In this document: positions 19,312 through 31,904 of the stretch, in pieces
Layout: every line of letters begins with the position of its first letter
How positions within the stretch are numbered: position 1 is the first letter of the stretch
Assembly (NCBI GenBank): GCA_026225945.1
Contig: JAMJFZ010001264.1
Span: 3,252,501-3,316,500, forward strand
Direction of reading: 5' to 3'
Length of the DNA stretch: 64,000 bases
DNA from: Cricetomys ansorgei
Taxonomy: Eukaryota; Chordata; Mammalia; Rodentia; Nesomyidae
Made by a program: the position numbers and the translations under genes
Notes under the pieces: model-generated
The model's database searches: none
What the model was told of the DNA's origin: nothing
The model's input: the letters and a program-made list of their open reading frames with translations, nothing else

Positions 19312-22300
19312 ACCAAAATTAATCAAGGGAGATGGGGAAAGACACTTCATACTCACCAAAGGGAATCCACTAAGACAACATTTCAATTGTCAACATCTAT
19401 GCAGCCCCAAAAAGGGCTCCTACATTTATAAAGGAAACATTGTTAAAGTTTAAAACACACATTGACCCACACACTCATAGTGAGAGATTTAAATATTCCA
19501 CTCTCACTAATGGACAGATCAACCAGACAAAAACTAACAGAGAAAAACTGGAGCTACCGAATGTTATAAACCAAATGGACCTAAGAGATATAGACAGAAC
19601 ATTTCACCCCCACACAAAATAATATATCTTTTTCTCACAACCTCATGGAACCTTCTCTAAAATCAACCACATCTTAGGCCACAAAGTGAGTCTCAATAAA
19701 TACAGGAAAGTGAAATAACCTCCTGTATATTATCAGACCACCATGGATTAAAGTTGGGTTTCAACAAAGATAGAAACAACAGAAGGGATACAAGTGGATA
19801 GAAACTGAACAACTTAATGATGACAGGGTTAAGACAGAAATAAAGAAAGAAATTGAATATTATCTAGAATTCAATGAAATGAATCCACAACATACCCTAA
19901 CCTATAGGACACAATGAAAGCAGTGCTAAGAGGAAAATTCATAGCACAAAATGCCTACCAAAGAAGAGTGGAGAGACCACACACTAGCAAATTAACAGAA
20001 CATCTGAAAACTCTAGAATAAAAAGAAGTAGCACACCCAAGAAGGGTAGACAGAAAGAAATAATCAACCTGAGAGCTGAAATTAATAAAATAGAAAGAAA
20101 GAAAGAGAACATTTCAAAAAAATCAGTGAAAGAAAAAGTCATTGTTTTTTTTTTTTTTTTTTTTTTTTAGGAAAAATAAAAAAATAGACAAACCCTATCC
20201 AAATTAATCAAAAGATGGATTGAGAATATCCAAATCAACAAAATCAGAAATGAAAAGGGGGATAGAATTACAGACACTAGGGGAGTCCGAAGAATTGTTA
20301 GGACATACTTTAAAAACCTGTACTCCACAAAATTGGAAAAATCTAAAAGATATGGATAATTTTCTCAATATACACCACCTACCAACATTAAATCAAGATT
20401 AGATAGACAATTTAAACAGACTTATAATTTCCAAGAAAGCAGAAGCAGTCATTAAAACCGTCCTCACCAAATAAAGCCTAGGGCCAGTTGACTTTACTGC
20501 AGAATTCTATCAGACATTACAAGAAGCGTTAACACCAATATTCCTTAAAGTACTCCACAAAATAGAAATAGAAGAAATGCTACCAAACTTATTTTACTAG
20601 GCCACAATCACCCTGATACCTAGCCCACAAAAAGATTCAACAAAGAAAGAGAATTACAGACCAATTTTGCTCATAAACATTGTACAGACATACTCAATCA
20701 AATACTAACAATCAGAAGCTAAGAAAACATCAAGAATATCATCCACCATGATCCAGTAGACTTCATCCCAGAGATCCAGGGATGCTTCAGCATACAAAAA
20801 TCAATGTAGTCTACCATATAAAAAACCTGAAAGAAAAAAAAAACCTGATTATCTCACTAGTTACTGAAAAAGCCTTTGACAAAATCCAACATCCCTTCAT
20901 GATAAAAGTTTTGGAGAGATTAAGAATACAAGAGATATACCTAAACATAGTAAAAGCAATTTACAGCAAACCTACAACCAACATCAAATTCAATGGAGAA
21001 AGGCTCAAAACAATTCCACTAAAATCAGGAAGAGGACAAGGTTGTCCACTCTCCCCATACCTACATGACATTTTAGCGAGAACAATAAGATAATTAAAGG
21101 AAACCAAGAGGATACAAATTGCAAAGAAAGGAGTCAAAGTATCTTTATTTGCAGATAATAGGATAGTATATATAAGTGATCTCAAAAATTCTACCAGGGA
21201 AGGTCTGCAGTTGATGAACAACTTCAGCAAAGTGGCAGGAAACATTATCAACTAAAACATAATCATTAACCCTCCTATATATAAATGACAAATGGACTGA
21301 GAAAGAAATCAGGGAAATGACTCCCTTCACAATAATCACAAATAACAAGAAATATCTAGGGTGACTCTAACCAAGACTCTGAGCAAGTGAAAGTCTTGTA
21401 TGACAAAAATTTCAAGTCTTTGAAGAGAGAAATTTAAGAAGATCTCAGAAGATAGAAAGATCTCCCATGTTCTTGGATTGGTAGGATCAACATTGTAAAA
21501 ATGGCCATCTTACCAAAAGCAATCTACAGATTCAACACAATCCTTATCAAGTTCCCAACACAATTCTTTATAGATATTGAAAGGATAATACTCAACTTCG
21601 TATGGAAAGATAAAAGGCCCATGATAGCCAAAATAATCCTGAAAACTAAAAGAACTTCAGGAGGTATCATTATTCCTATACTCAAACTATAGTAACAAAA
21701 ATTGCATGGTATTGGCACAAAAACAGAAATGTTAATCAGTGGAACTAAATTGAAGTTCCAGACATAAATCCACACACTTACGGACACCTGATCTTTGATA
21801 AAGAAATCAGCAATATATAATGGAACAAAGTAAGCATCTTTAATAAATGGTGCTGTTCTCACTGGATGACTACATGTAGAAAAATTCAAATTGATCCATT
21901 TTTATCACCATGCACAAAACTCAAGTTCAAGTGGATCAAAAACCTCAACATAAAAACAGATACACTGATAATGATAGAAGAGAAATTGGAGAAGGGCCTT
22001 GAATGCATTGGCGCAGGAGACAACTTTTTGAGTAGAACACCAATAGCTCAGACACTAAAATCATTGATTAATAAATGGGACCTCATGAAACTGAAAAACT
22101 TCTGTGAGGCAAAGGACAAGACAAAATGGCAGCCTACAGAATGGGAAAAAATCTTACTAACTCCCCTTCTGATAAAGGCCTAATATTCAAAATATATAAA
22201 GAACTCAAGAAACTAGACATCAAGAAAACAAACAATCTATTTAAAAAATGACATATAGATCTAAACAAAGAATTCCCAAAAGAGGAATCTCAAATCCTCA

Positions 22301-23962
22301 GAAACACCCAAAGAAATGTTCAGCATCCTAAATCATTAGAGAAATGCAAATGAAAATCACTTTGAGATTCCATTGTACAACTGTTAGAATGACTAAGATC
22401 AATAACACAAAGGACAGCTCATGGTGGCGAGGATGAGGAGCAGCTGATGGGAATTCAAACTTGTATAACCACTATGAAAATCAATACGGTGACTCCTCAG
22501 GAAATTGGAAATTGACCTACCACAAGACCTCGATGTACCACTCATAGGCATGTACCCAAAAGATACTCCATCCTACCAGAAGGACACTTGCTCAACTATG
22601 TTCATAGCAGCATTTATCATACTAGCCAGAAACTGGAAACACCCTAGATGCCCCTCAACTGAAGAATCAATAAAGAAATTATGCTGCATTTTCACAATGG
22701 AGTACTACTCAGCTTTTAAAAAATGACTACATGAACTTTGCAGTCAAATGAATAGAACTAGAAAAATTCATTCTGTGTGAGGTAAACCAGTCACAGAAAG
22801 ACAAACATGGTATGTACTCACTTATATGTGGATACTAACTGCTAAGCAAAGGAAACTAACTGATAAGCAAACGTATCCACAGACATGGAAAAACACAAGA
22901 AGGGCCCCAACTGGAACATAGGAATTTCCTTGGTAGGGTTAAAATTGAATAGAGGGTGCAGGTGGGGTGGGGAAGAATGGGAATGGGAGTGGGGTGGACC
23001 AGAAAGAGGAGAGGGTTGAAGGGAGAAAATATAGGTTGAGATGACAGAAATTGGGAGACAATTAGGGGATAATTGGGAGACATAGTATAGTGGAAACTCA
23101 CAGGAATCTATGAGGAAAACCCTAGCAAGGATTCCTAGTAATCATGGATAGGGAGCCTGAAAAGACCATCTCCTGTGGCCATGGAAGGGTTCCAGTGGTG
23201 AGACACCATCCCAGCCACAAAACCTCTGACATATGGCCTATTCTCCCTGCAATATTCTCATTGGCAACAGAAAGGCAGGATTCCATGCCAAAGGAGGGAA
23301 TCCCTGCCTGAAACTGCAGGACAGTCCAGGAACTAGAGACTGCATAACCCAGAGATAATTTCTAATGGTGTCATGCTCTGTTCATATATTGGTACATAAC
23401 CCCAGTCCTCACCAAAGAATCCTCTTCCAGCAGCTGAGAGGAGGATATGGAGAGGCCCAGGGCCAAATATTGTGTAGAGGTCTGTGAATCCCATAGAAGA
23501 GGGAGAAGAGGAGTTGAGGATACCAGGAGAACAAACCCCACATTGTCAACTAACTAGCACTATTAGAAGGCCCACAGAATCTGAAGCCATAGACACAGAA
23601 TCTATAGCATGCCCTAAATACATCTCATGGCTGTCTGGATTGGTATCCTTGAAATCTCCCACAGACAGAACTGTGGGTGTCTCTGACCATTTCATCTGAT
23701 CTTGAGACAATTTTTCTTGTGATGGGCTCCCTGGCCTACCCTTGATGTAGGTATTGGTGCCTGGTCTCATTCCATTCTGCTATGCCATGCCCTGATTGTG
23801 CTGTAACCCTGGGGGTATGGTTCTTTTCTGGAGAGAAAAAGGGAATGCTTATGGGCGGTAATTGGAGTTGATTTGGGAGAGATGGGGGAAATTGGAAGGT
23901 GGAGGGAGGGGTGGAGGGTGTTGTGATGTATTCTCTAAGCTGTATGAGAGAAGGAAAAAAAG
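19312..23962 (+). mobile_element. 5'-truncated LINE-1 (Lx-like), broken ORF2 plus 3' UTR
   Basis: A 4.65-kb L1 remnant. It begins inside the ORF2 endonuclease ('gggaaagacacttcatactc'), passes a 'VRDLNIPLS'-like endonuclease block near 19480, and enters the reverse transcriptase: VTEKAFDKIQHPF at 20862-20900, GRGQGCPLSPYL near 21030-21065, and a changed catalytic box FADN (usually FADD) near 21149. The ORF2 C-terminal part follows ([12 protein letters not shown] at 21501; [29 protein letters not shown] near 22067-22112; MEYYSAFKK near 22700). Stops and frameshifts break it into frames of at most ~105 codons. The 3' UTR (22850-23960) is G-rich and ends 'aaggaaaaaaag'. Flanking AGAGTAATATTTCACA (19296-19311) and AGAGTAGTGTTTCATA (23963-23978) match at 13 of 16, consistent with a target-site duplication. 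Not mobile. Confidence 0.92.
20143..20169. repeat. Poly(T) tract inside LINE-1 ORF2
   Basis: About 27 T residues interrupt the plus-strand L1 where intact copies have a short 'ttggttctttg'-type stretch (from memory). It breaks the frame between endonuclease and reverse transcriptase. Confidence 0.9.
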
Positions 23963-23978
23963 AGAGTAGTGTTTCATA

Positions 23979-24177
23979 GATTTGAAGTCACAAAAAGTGC
24001 AAAGGAATTGAAATGTAAAAGTTTCCTCTCTCATTACTTCATCTAAAGTCACTGCATGTAAAAGCCATCTGGTATCCCAACTGTCCTTCTTGTTTCCAGT
24101 TGTAATTACTATTAACAATTTGTTAAAAAAATATTCATTGTATAAAAGTCTAACTTTAAACTTCCTTGTTTGTATTC

Positions 24178-24232
<55 letters not shown>

Positions 24233-24850
24233 TTTATTTTGTTGGTGAAGCTGTGAATTCTTTGGAATTTTAAACAATATAGAGCCCACGTAAATGAAGT
24301 TCACTTGGAATAATGCCTCAAAATTATGAGAAGTTTTCAATACTTTGCTACTTTTTGAAGGAGGGCTGCCTGCTAGATCCTGGAATCATATATCTGAATT
24401 TGTAAGTTATGCAGTTAAAGCACTAAAAACATACAAGGGGTGGTTGCACATTTACTACTTGTTGAATTTGACCTGCTGACTCTTGGTAAGCAGCAGCTCT
24501 TGGTAAGAAATTCTTCTAGTGGTTCCTCCCCATTGGCAATGAGAGTGCTTCCAAAGTACTATTAGTTCTTGAGATCTGTGCCCTAAGAGGAGTGTATATA
24601 TGTGTGGATATGCACACACATATACTGACTGTTGCGTTGTGTGTGTATATTGATCACCATAGTTGCATTGTATGCATATACTGACTGCCATAGCTGTGTT
24701 GTGGTGAAAGAATTGTGGCTACAAACAGTGAAGTTGGTCTTGAATCACAGAGTTCCTTAAGAAGTGAGTGCAAATGGTTAGGAGAGGTATAGCTGCCCAT
24801 GAGCTTTCCTGAGGCACATTTCTACTACTCCTGGCCATTCCTTGTGCCCC
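23979..24850. other. Unique DNA with short alternating GT/TA runs
   Basis: Nothing recognised except the TC tract and a 'gcacacacatatactgactg'-type block near 24610 that partly recurs near 24675. Confidence 0.4.
24178..24230. repeat. (TC)n microsatellite
   Basis: About 53 bp of TC with two interruptions. The minus-strand 'RERERE' frame is caused by it. Confidence 0.95.
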
Positions 24851-24854
24851 TCTT

Positions 24855-24965
24855 TTCATTTTGGAGACAAAAGTCTTAGTATCCCAGATTAGTCTTGAAC
24901 CTGCAGTCCTTCTGCCTCAACTTCCTGAGTGCTTGAATTATAGTCATGCAGTACCATTCTTAATT
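24855..24965 (-). repeat. Old B1-like SINE, antisense
   Basis: 'ggagacaaaagtcttagtat', 'cccagattagtcttgaacc', 'cttcctgagtgcttgaatta' follow a reversed B1/proto-B1. Confidence 0.6.
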
Positions 24966-25339
24966 TTCTTATGTCCTTCTAAAATTGTCTGTGACAAAAT
25001 ATTTCTACCCCATTGTAGCTTGTCTTCTGAAATTAGTCTCCCTTAGTACACAATGTTTTGAAGTATCCGAGGATATAACTATTTAGTTTTGGTTGTTTCT
25101 CAGGTCAGCTCTCTAAAAACAATTATATGAATGTTGTATAAGAATTCTGTTGGGCAAGAGGAATGGATTGTTACTTCCCACCTCCAGCTTTAGCAAATGC
25201 TGTTACCTGAGACAAGTACCTGCAGTATAGTATGTGAAAGAACTCTTGGCCAAATAAGTCCAACGATAAAATAGAATCAACATGTCCAGCTGAATAGAGA
25301 ACATGTTGCTTTACAGAATTTTAATGTAACACCTATTAG

Positions 25340-25412
25340 CCTTGCAAGAGTCAGTTCCAGCGATTGTCATGAGGTTTGGCAGCAAGCATTTTACCTGCTG
25401 AGCCATCTCTCT
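25340..25412 (-). repeat. B4-like SINE fragment, antisense
   Basis: 'ggcagcaagcattttacctg' followed by 'ctgagccatctctctgcag' is the reversed B4/RSINE 5' end. Confidence 0.6.
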
Positions 25413-26020
25413 GCAGAGCATTCCCTTTTTGTAAGTTGAGTTTGCATTTCTGTGGACTCTACTTTTCATCTATGGCCTCTCTTTATGTGATGAATGAGCC
25501 TTTATTTGAGAGTATCCTAGTATATCACTTTTTCATTACTATTCCCTGGGATTTAGGAATTTTCACTAATTAGAGGCTTTATGCTTAGTACTGTCATCTC
25601 TTTCTGACATTCAGTCTTTTAAATCACAGTACTCATGAAGAGAAACTGCTCCCTGGTAAGTGGATTGAAGAGTAAAAGCAATGCAAAATGGAATAAACTT
25701 TTTGATCCCATCTTGCTAATAACAGATTGATTCCCTAAGTATATACTCTCTCTACAGATGATACAAAATTCATAATTGCCTGTTAAATGCTCATGGTTGC
25801 TATTCTCTATACTTCTACATTAATTTTTGTAAAAGTATTTCAAGGCAATTAAGTGAGATATAAAGATTACTGACAATTCATTGAGACATCTCTAATTTAA
25901 AAAGCTATTTGCACGTTTGTTTGTCTTGATAACGCCCCCCTTCCCACATGCAATCTAGTTAGCTATAAAATACTTCTGAGTGACAGTTATATCTAGCAAT
26001 AAACAAAGTTATACAAATGG
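25413..26020. other. Unique AT-rich DNA
   Basis: No feature recognised. Confidence 0.4.
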
Positions 26021-26028
26021 CCCTAATG

Positions 26029-26230
26029 CAGTGTTCCTCAAACTTTCTAATGCTGCAACACTTTAGTACAGTTCCTCAAGTTGTGGTAACACTCCTAACC
26101 ATAAATTTATTTCTGTTGCTTCTTCATAACTGTAATTTTGATATTGTTATGAATCATGATGTAAACATATGATATTGAGGTGGTCGATTGTCTCCTGAAG
26201 GGATCATGACCCACAGGTTGAGAACCGCTG
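26029..26230 (+). mobile_element. URR1-like hAT-Charlie MITE with 8-bp target duplication
   Basis: A 202-bp non-autonomous DNA transposon. The ends (CAGTGTTCCTCAAAC... and ...GGTTGAGAACCGCTG) are imperfect inverted repeats of the URR1 type, and internal words 'acagttcctcaagttgtggt', 'ttgctgcttcataactg'-like and 'gggatcatgacccacaggtt' fit the family. It is flanked by CCCTAATG on both sides (26021-26028 and 26231-26238), the 8-bp duplication expected of hAT elements. No transposase. Confidence 0.92.
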
Positions 26231-26238
26231 CCCTAATG

Positions 26239-27930
26239 TCTTAATGAATGTCATAATTAGCTCGCCTCTGTGGCTAGCTTGCAACAGATAACCATCACTG
26301 TTCTAGGAGTCACCTGGACCTATATGGGGTAGGGTGGACAATCCTGACAGTCTGTTTCCCTTTATCATGAGCCCCAGGTAGTTCCTGTCCCCAGGGCAAC
26401 TACTTTTTCCTCAGTCACATTCTTTATGTTCTACACCTGAGACTATTAACTGACTCCATCTGATTAGCCCCATACTTTCAACTTTCAATTCTTTTCAGAG
26501 TTTTACAGAGGAATGAATTAAGGCAGAATGTTCAATATAATTGCCCTGACTCATAAATAGAATGGATTCTAGAGTTTAGTTTTGACTCTAGGATTTCCTG
26601 TATGCTGCTGAAATCTGTGTTCTTAGACACTTTACTACAGTGCTTTAACTTTGTACATCCACAGAAATGAGGGAGTTCTACTTTGTAAGGTTAGAAACTT
26701 CCATTTATTGCCAAACCCGAGGATTTGTGTCGACTTGTCTTCTTTATTCCTACTCCTAAATTAGGAAGAACATACAGAAGAAAAAGAATTAAATATCACC
26801 AGTTATCATTTGCTCTTTAGTCAACAAGTCAACTCTTGCTAGGAAGAGTGAGATACTGAGTTTAGGCCCAAGGTTCTGCAAAATAGTTGAGATGATCTCC
26901 TCACACTATGTGTAAGTAGCTGAGAGGTTTTGTAGTGATAAGGTCTTTGGTTATGTACTCTGCTTATTAGATTGGTTGAAATTGGAAAGTTTAAAGAACT
27001 AAATGAACAATATAATTATTTAGTTTAGCAATCTTAATTGAAAGTGTCAGTTCATAAATGTCACTAAGGACTCACTTTATATTCATTAGAAAAATTCTAC
27101 AATGGGAATTTTCACTTTAGAAATGAAAATATTTAACACAGGCAATGCTTTGTTCACTAATCTTTCAAAGGGTAAAGTAAGTGTTTATGCTGAATATGAT
27201 AAATGATTTGCCTTCTTTGATCAAATTCATATTCAAAGAACTGTTATAGGAGAAAAGTCTCCCATAAAAATTCTAATACATTATAGCAGATTTTGGTTGT
27301 TTCTTATTAATATTACATACAAGTCTGTTGCTTAATCTTTGTCATGTAAATTATAAATGTATTTTCTAGGTATTGCTTTTATGCTCATCTTAAGCACTCT
27401 CAAAAAATGTATCTGGCTGAGTAATTGCCTGTTACAATACAATCTACAGAGCTGAAATAGTTTTCAACTATGGATGCAAGACTAAGTCCCTTTCTTCCTC
27501 CATATTTTAATGGTTTAGTAATAGAAAATGAGTGCCCTCTGCACACTCTGTGGATCGACTGCCACTGGCTTATGATCACACAACTGCATTATGTGATGTC
27601 AATGGTCAATGTAAGGCAATAAACATCCAATTTCAGTGGCATTATTAGTATTGGTAAAATAAGCTCAGCACTGTATTAACTAAAGCTGCCCGCACAGATT
27701 TATTTCTTGTGTATATTCAAATAACCATATGAAAATGTCTCTGTTTTGAGTCACAGTAAGACCTAAAGCACATTCAGGTAGAAAAATGAAAACTTCAGAA
27801 CAGAAATAAGGAACCGGATTCAAATAATCTTTTGTTTTATTCCTCAGGTACCAAGGAGAAGTGAAATATTTTCTTAGGCAATTGTGCTACTTTTAGTTCT
27901 TTCTTAAGTGTTTACATATCAAAGGATTTG
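26239..27930. other. Unique AT-rich DNA
   Basis: About 1.7 kb with no repeat, RNA or coding feature that I can support. It is among the least repeat-rich stretches of the window. Confidence 0.45.
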
Positions 27931-27934
27931 AATT

Positions 27935-28075
27935 ACGGAAGTGAGGTGACTCAGCCCTTGCCTTGAAGCCTGATGACATCAGATCTACGTGATAGAAAGA
28001 ACAAACTCTCCCCAAGTTATTACATGTATGTTCATGTGCACATGCATGTGCATGCACACACACACGCACAGAGTT
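27935..28075 (+). repeat. RSINE/B4 SINE, sense
   Basis: 'gtgaggtgactcagcccttg', 'ccttgaagcctgatgacatc', 'aacaaactctccccaagtta' and a CA-rich tail follow RSINE1/B4 in the sense direction. Confidence 0.75.
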
Positions 28076-28186
28076 ATATTTTCTAATTGGAAACAATTTT
28101 TATACTCTAGTCAATCATGTCAAGTATACCTTTAAGTATAGAAAACAAATTGAGAGAAGTTTAGAACATTATTTAGTTTCTTTTCC

Positions 28187-28232
<46 letters not shown>
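28187..28232. repeat. (ATCT)n microsatellite
   Basis: Perfect tetranucleotide tract of about 11 units, at the tail side of a weak antisense SINE remnant (28245-28440). Confidence 0.95.
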
Positions 28233-28244
28233 TTATTATTTATT

Positions 28245-28440
28245 TATTATTTGTGTAGCGGTGTATATTTACTTTTGTGTGTGCGCTTATGGAGGTCATT
28301 GGGCAATAAGCGATCCTTCTGCCACCCTCTCCCTTCTCAATTTGCTTGATCAGGATCTCACAGCCGAACTGTACTTCTATCCCATTTTTGTGTCTTTCCT
28401 TTCTTCAGTTGGTCCCTGGGACTGTCTCTAGGAATTGACC
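28245..28440 (-). repeat. Possible B4-type SINE remnant, antisense
   Basis: 'gtgtgcgcttatggaggtca' and 'tcaggatctcacagccgaac' resemble reversed SINE segments; strongly diverged. Confidence 0.35.
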
Positions 28441-29210
28441 TTAAAAAGAATTTATTTTGTAGTAATTTTCTTCAAAAAATGTGAGGCTGTATTGTTGAGA
28501 TTAATAGGATTTTGAGTTCTCTTAAAGTTGTGACTGAAATTCATGCGTATAGTGATGTGAAATCTATAAGATATAAATAATACTGAACTTTTCATATTAT
28601 TTCTAGAATTATAAAGTATTTATATACATTATATAGTTTAAAAAGTATATTTATTATATTCTTGTATAATATTTTTTATAAATTATGCAGAGATAGCTAT
28701 GTATTAGGAAAGAGAATAGGAGATAGGGATTAAAGAATTTAGAGATATTTAAATAACAGAGGTGTATTAGAAATTGAGACCTAATTAATTTTTTGACTTT
28801 TTTTTTTTAAGGAATAAAACTCATGGAGTGTGATTTACTGTAGAATTGATTCAATTAGGGAATAAGAGGAAAAACCTCTAGTTATTGCAGTCATCTGGTA
28901 AAAATGAAGTTATCCTGAGGATGGAAGCTACGTCTTATGTAAGGGTAGTAGAATAGAAAGGCAGGAGAATGGGTCCTCGACTTATCAGAAGAGTCCTTAC
29001 CAGCCTTACCTACCTCTAGAATATTTCCATTAGTGAAAAATTCACATCTGTCATTTAAGTCATGATCACTTTGGGTCTTTTTTACTAGGAACCAAACTGC
29101 ATCATATTTCCTTATTTACTTCGTTTTCTTAAATTTATTCCATAATTAGGGTGCTAAACTTTTTAAAAATTTTTTTTTAACTGAGATGATACCATCAAAG
29201 GAAAGATAGT
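28441..29210. other. Unique AT-rich DNA
   Basis: No feature recognised. Confidence 0.4.
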
Positions 29211-29214
29211 AGGG

Positions 29215-29725
29215 AATTCTTCTGAGCTCTTGATAGGTGTAGCCCCTAGGGTTCCAGGCAAAATGTGTTTCCAGGTATTTGGAGCTGACATCTAGGAATG
29301 GGGACGGGTTGGTGGATGAGTAGATTCACAGCATGGAAGAAAGTGGGGTGTTCCACCAAGATCTGCTTAGTTAGTTCCCTGGGAATTGGAGCAGATAGTG
29401 TAGCGAGGCCATAGCAGAAGGTATGTACAGAGCTGGGAATGAGACGGAGGAGTATTGAGTTTGGATGAATGGAGAGTCTGGTGATGATGAGTAGTTAGTC
29501 TCCTGGCCTCTTGGTCAGAGTAGGTTCCCATGGAGTGTCTACTGACACTCCATGTTGGGTATTGAACAAAGTACTTTGTTGGAGGAAGGAAGATTTGAGG
29601 AGAAGATCTGATTGATCCACTGGAGATAGGTTCATGGGGGAAGGGAGGCTGCATAAGGTGTCCAGTTGTAAAGCTGGGAATGGGACTTGGTGACTGGATT
29701 TAGAGAAGCAGAAAGAGAGCAGTTA
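29215..29725. other. Unassigned G/A-rich block
   Basis: Composition differs from its surroundings (purine-rich plus strand, many 'gggaatgg' and 'gaggag' words). The minus strand holds a 95-codon frame (29367-29654) with no domain I recognise. It could be part of an L1 5' UTR or another repeat; I cannot name it. Confidence 0.35.
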
Positions 29726-30485
29726 GCCCTACCTGCTTCTCTGACTGGTTGCTTTAAACCATTGTTCTTTTCATTAGATTTCAAGTATTTATAACACTTG
29801 AGAATTCTCCTGTGGGTAGATTGGTACAGAATCCTGTGTTGTTTTGAAAGAAGGGAGGAAGAACTTTTAGTGTGTAACTCATATTTCCATCCTTAATTTT
29901 AATTCTTAAAGCTGAATGTTACATTGGACCACCCTTTAGGTCTGAGTCTGTAATAAAGAAGCTTCTTAAAACAAATACAGAATCCCTAAATATGGTACAG
30001 GAGAAAGAGTGGGGGAGCCATCTCTCTTCTATTCTTAGCTTAACAGTAAGTGGGGCAATTGTTGTTTCATGGCTATTTTTTACATGTAATAAAACTTTCC
30101 CAAAACAGCTTTAATAAGTTTTAAACAAATGAATCTATACATATGTAGAAATGTCTTCTAAATTAATGAAAAATTATATTGAGGTAAATTTTCTCAACCT
30201 AAAATATCCAGAGGAAAATATGTTATTTAACTGAGGCATATTCAGAATGTGGGAAAAGCCTCTGTTGAAGAAAATTTCTCTGGATTCTCTGAGCCTTCCA
30301 GTTTGGAATTTAACTACAATGTGGGGAAACTCTTTTGCATGTAATTCTCAACGTTGATATTTGTAGATACTCTTATTAATTATTTGCATCATAAGAAAAC
30401 AAGTATGTACTCAGAACATATAGAATGTTGGAAGATGGAGAACCGTAGAGGCAGTGTGTTCTCAGGATGGTAGTCACTATTATTT
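29726..30485. other. Unique AT-rich DNA
   Basis: No feature recognised. Confidence 0.4.
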
Positions 30486-30489
30486 AACA

Positions 30490-30995
30490 GTTATGGCAAA
30501 GACAACTCTTAGGCTTTCATTGCTGTGACAGATCCTGAGAAAACACCAACTTGAAGGCATATTGTTTACAGAGTATATTGACGTATTACATAAAAGTGAA
30601 CACAGTACTATGTAACTTTGTAAATATATTAAAAACGTCTATCTTTTAAAAAAGAAAGACATACTTATTTTGGCTCACCATTTGAGAAGTTTCAATTCAT
30701 GGCCATTTGTTTCCATGGCTTTAGAACTGAGGTGATGCTGAACATCTTTAATGGGAGGATCTTCTAGGGCAAGCTATTGAACTTATGGTGGTCAGGAAGG
30801 AGAGGAATAGAGGAAAGAAGAGAGGGGAAGAAAGAAACTCTGGAATAAGGCTCTGGAGAAAAGATTTATCTTCTCAGGATATGTCCTCAGTGACCTACTT
30901 CCAGCAAGGCATTTCCAACCAAAGTAGTACCACCAGAAATGGACCACATGAGTCTTTAACTCATGAGTTTGGGGGAACATTTTCTATTCAGTCCA
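30490..30995 (+). repeat. Rodent dispersed repeat of the 'tcattgctgtga' type, diverged
   Basis: It starts 'ggctttcattgctgtgacag', has a ~100-bp AT-rich interruption, then 'cttattttggctcaccattt', 'gtcctcagtgacctacttcc' and 'aagtagtaccaccagaaatg'. The same order of landmarks occurs at 31905-32590, 57170-57510 and 61762-62130. I do not assign a family name. Confidence 0.5.
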
Positions 30996-31079
30996 TGTAG
31001 ACAATCCCATCACCCCTGTCCCAATCCACAGTTTAGAAACAAGTAACAGGCTATGATCACACCTAGAAGGAGAGTATGG

Positions 31080-31180
31080 GGATCAGTGGGAATACTCAGC
31101 CAGTGAAAGAACTCACTGCACACGTCCAGAGAACTGACTCCACAAAATTGTTCTCTGACCTCCAAATGCATGCCTCCATA
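31080..31180 (+). repeat. RSINE/B4 3' fragment, sense
   Basis: 'agagaactgactccacaaa' and 'ttgttctctgacctccaaat' are the sense RSINE/B4 3' half; the adjacent (TA)n has replaced its CA-rich tail. Confidence 0.7.

Positions 31181-31185
<5 letters not shown>

Positions 31186-31244
<59 letters not shown>
31186..31244. repeat. (TA)n microsatellite
   Basis: About 29 perfect TA units, the longest TA tract in the window. The Tyr-Ile frames across it are artefacts. Confidence 0.97.
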
Positions 31245-31246
<2 letters not shown>

Positions 31247-31449
31247 ACACACATTACCTCCAGGAGATAAAGAGATAAAGATATAATGAATGTCTATTTG
31301 AATAGTCTATGTGCTATAGTAATAATATTATTAATTGATATCAAAACATGTTTTTCTTTAGAAAGTATGGTTAAGTTTCTAAAAATCCTTCAGTATAATT
31401 ACTCTTAGATTAAAAACTACTAACATTTAATGAATTGGCACAGTGTGCT

Positions 31450-31862
31450 GCCTAGTTTGTCAATAAGCCAGAGTCATTACAGTGGAGGAAACGTCAATTG
31501 AGAAAATGCCTACATATGATTAGGCTGAAGGGGAAAATGTAGGGCATTTTCTTAATTAGTGATTGATGGGGGAGGGCCCAAATTATTGTAGGTGGGGACA
31601 TCCTTGGGCTGGTGGTCCTGGGTTCCATAAAAAATGCCAGCTGAGCAAGCCATGGGGAGCAAGGCAGTAAGCAACACTCCTCTATGGTCTCTGCATCACC
31701 TCATTCCTCCAATTCCTTGCCATGTTTGAGTTTCTGCCCTTATTGGTTTGGTTTGATGATGGACACTTATTTGGAACTATGAGTAAAATAAACTCTTTCC
31801 TCCCCAAGTTGCTTTCGGTCATAGTGTTTTATTATAGCAAGAGTAACCCTCACTAAGACACA
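31450..31862 (+). repeat. Rodent LTR-like dispersed repeat
   Basis: Reads like a common rodent repeat: 'gggggagggcccaaattatt', 'gggctggtggtcctgggttc', 'tgagcaagccatggggagca', an AATAAA-type 'aaaataaactctttcctccc', and the end 'cagcaagagtaaccctcactaagaca'-like. The signal layout suggests an LTR, but I cannot fix the family. An inverted relative of its middle lies at 32600-32760. Confidence 0.55.
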
Positions 31863-31904
31863 CACATACATATTTCTTTTTTTCAAGTTGATACATGGAA
31901 TTTT

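Noticed and set aside
21524..21889. 121-codon minus-strand frame
   Set aside because: It is the antisense of LINE-1 ORF2.
23849..24340. 163-codon minus-strand frame
   Set aside because: It spans the (TC)n tract (RERERE) and L1 3' UTR; no domain, no start context.
31010..31270. Tyr/Ile-rich frames on both strands (also at 2119-2416)
   Set aside because: Produced by TA and GT microsatellites.
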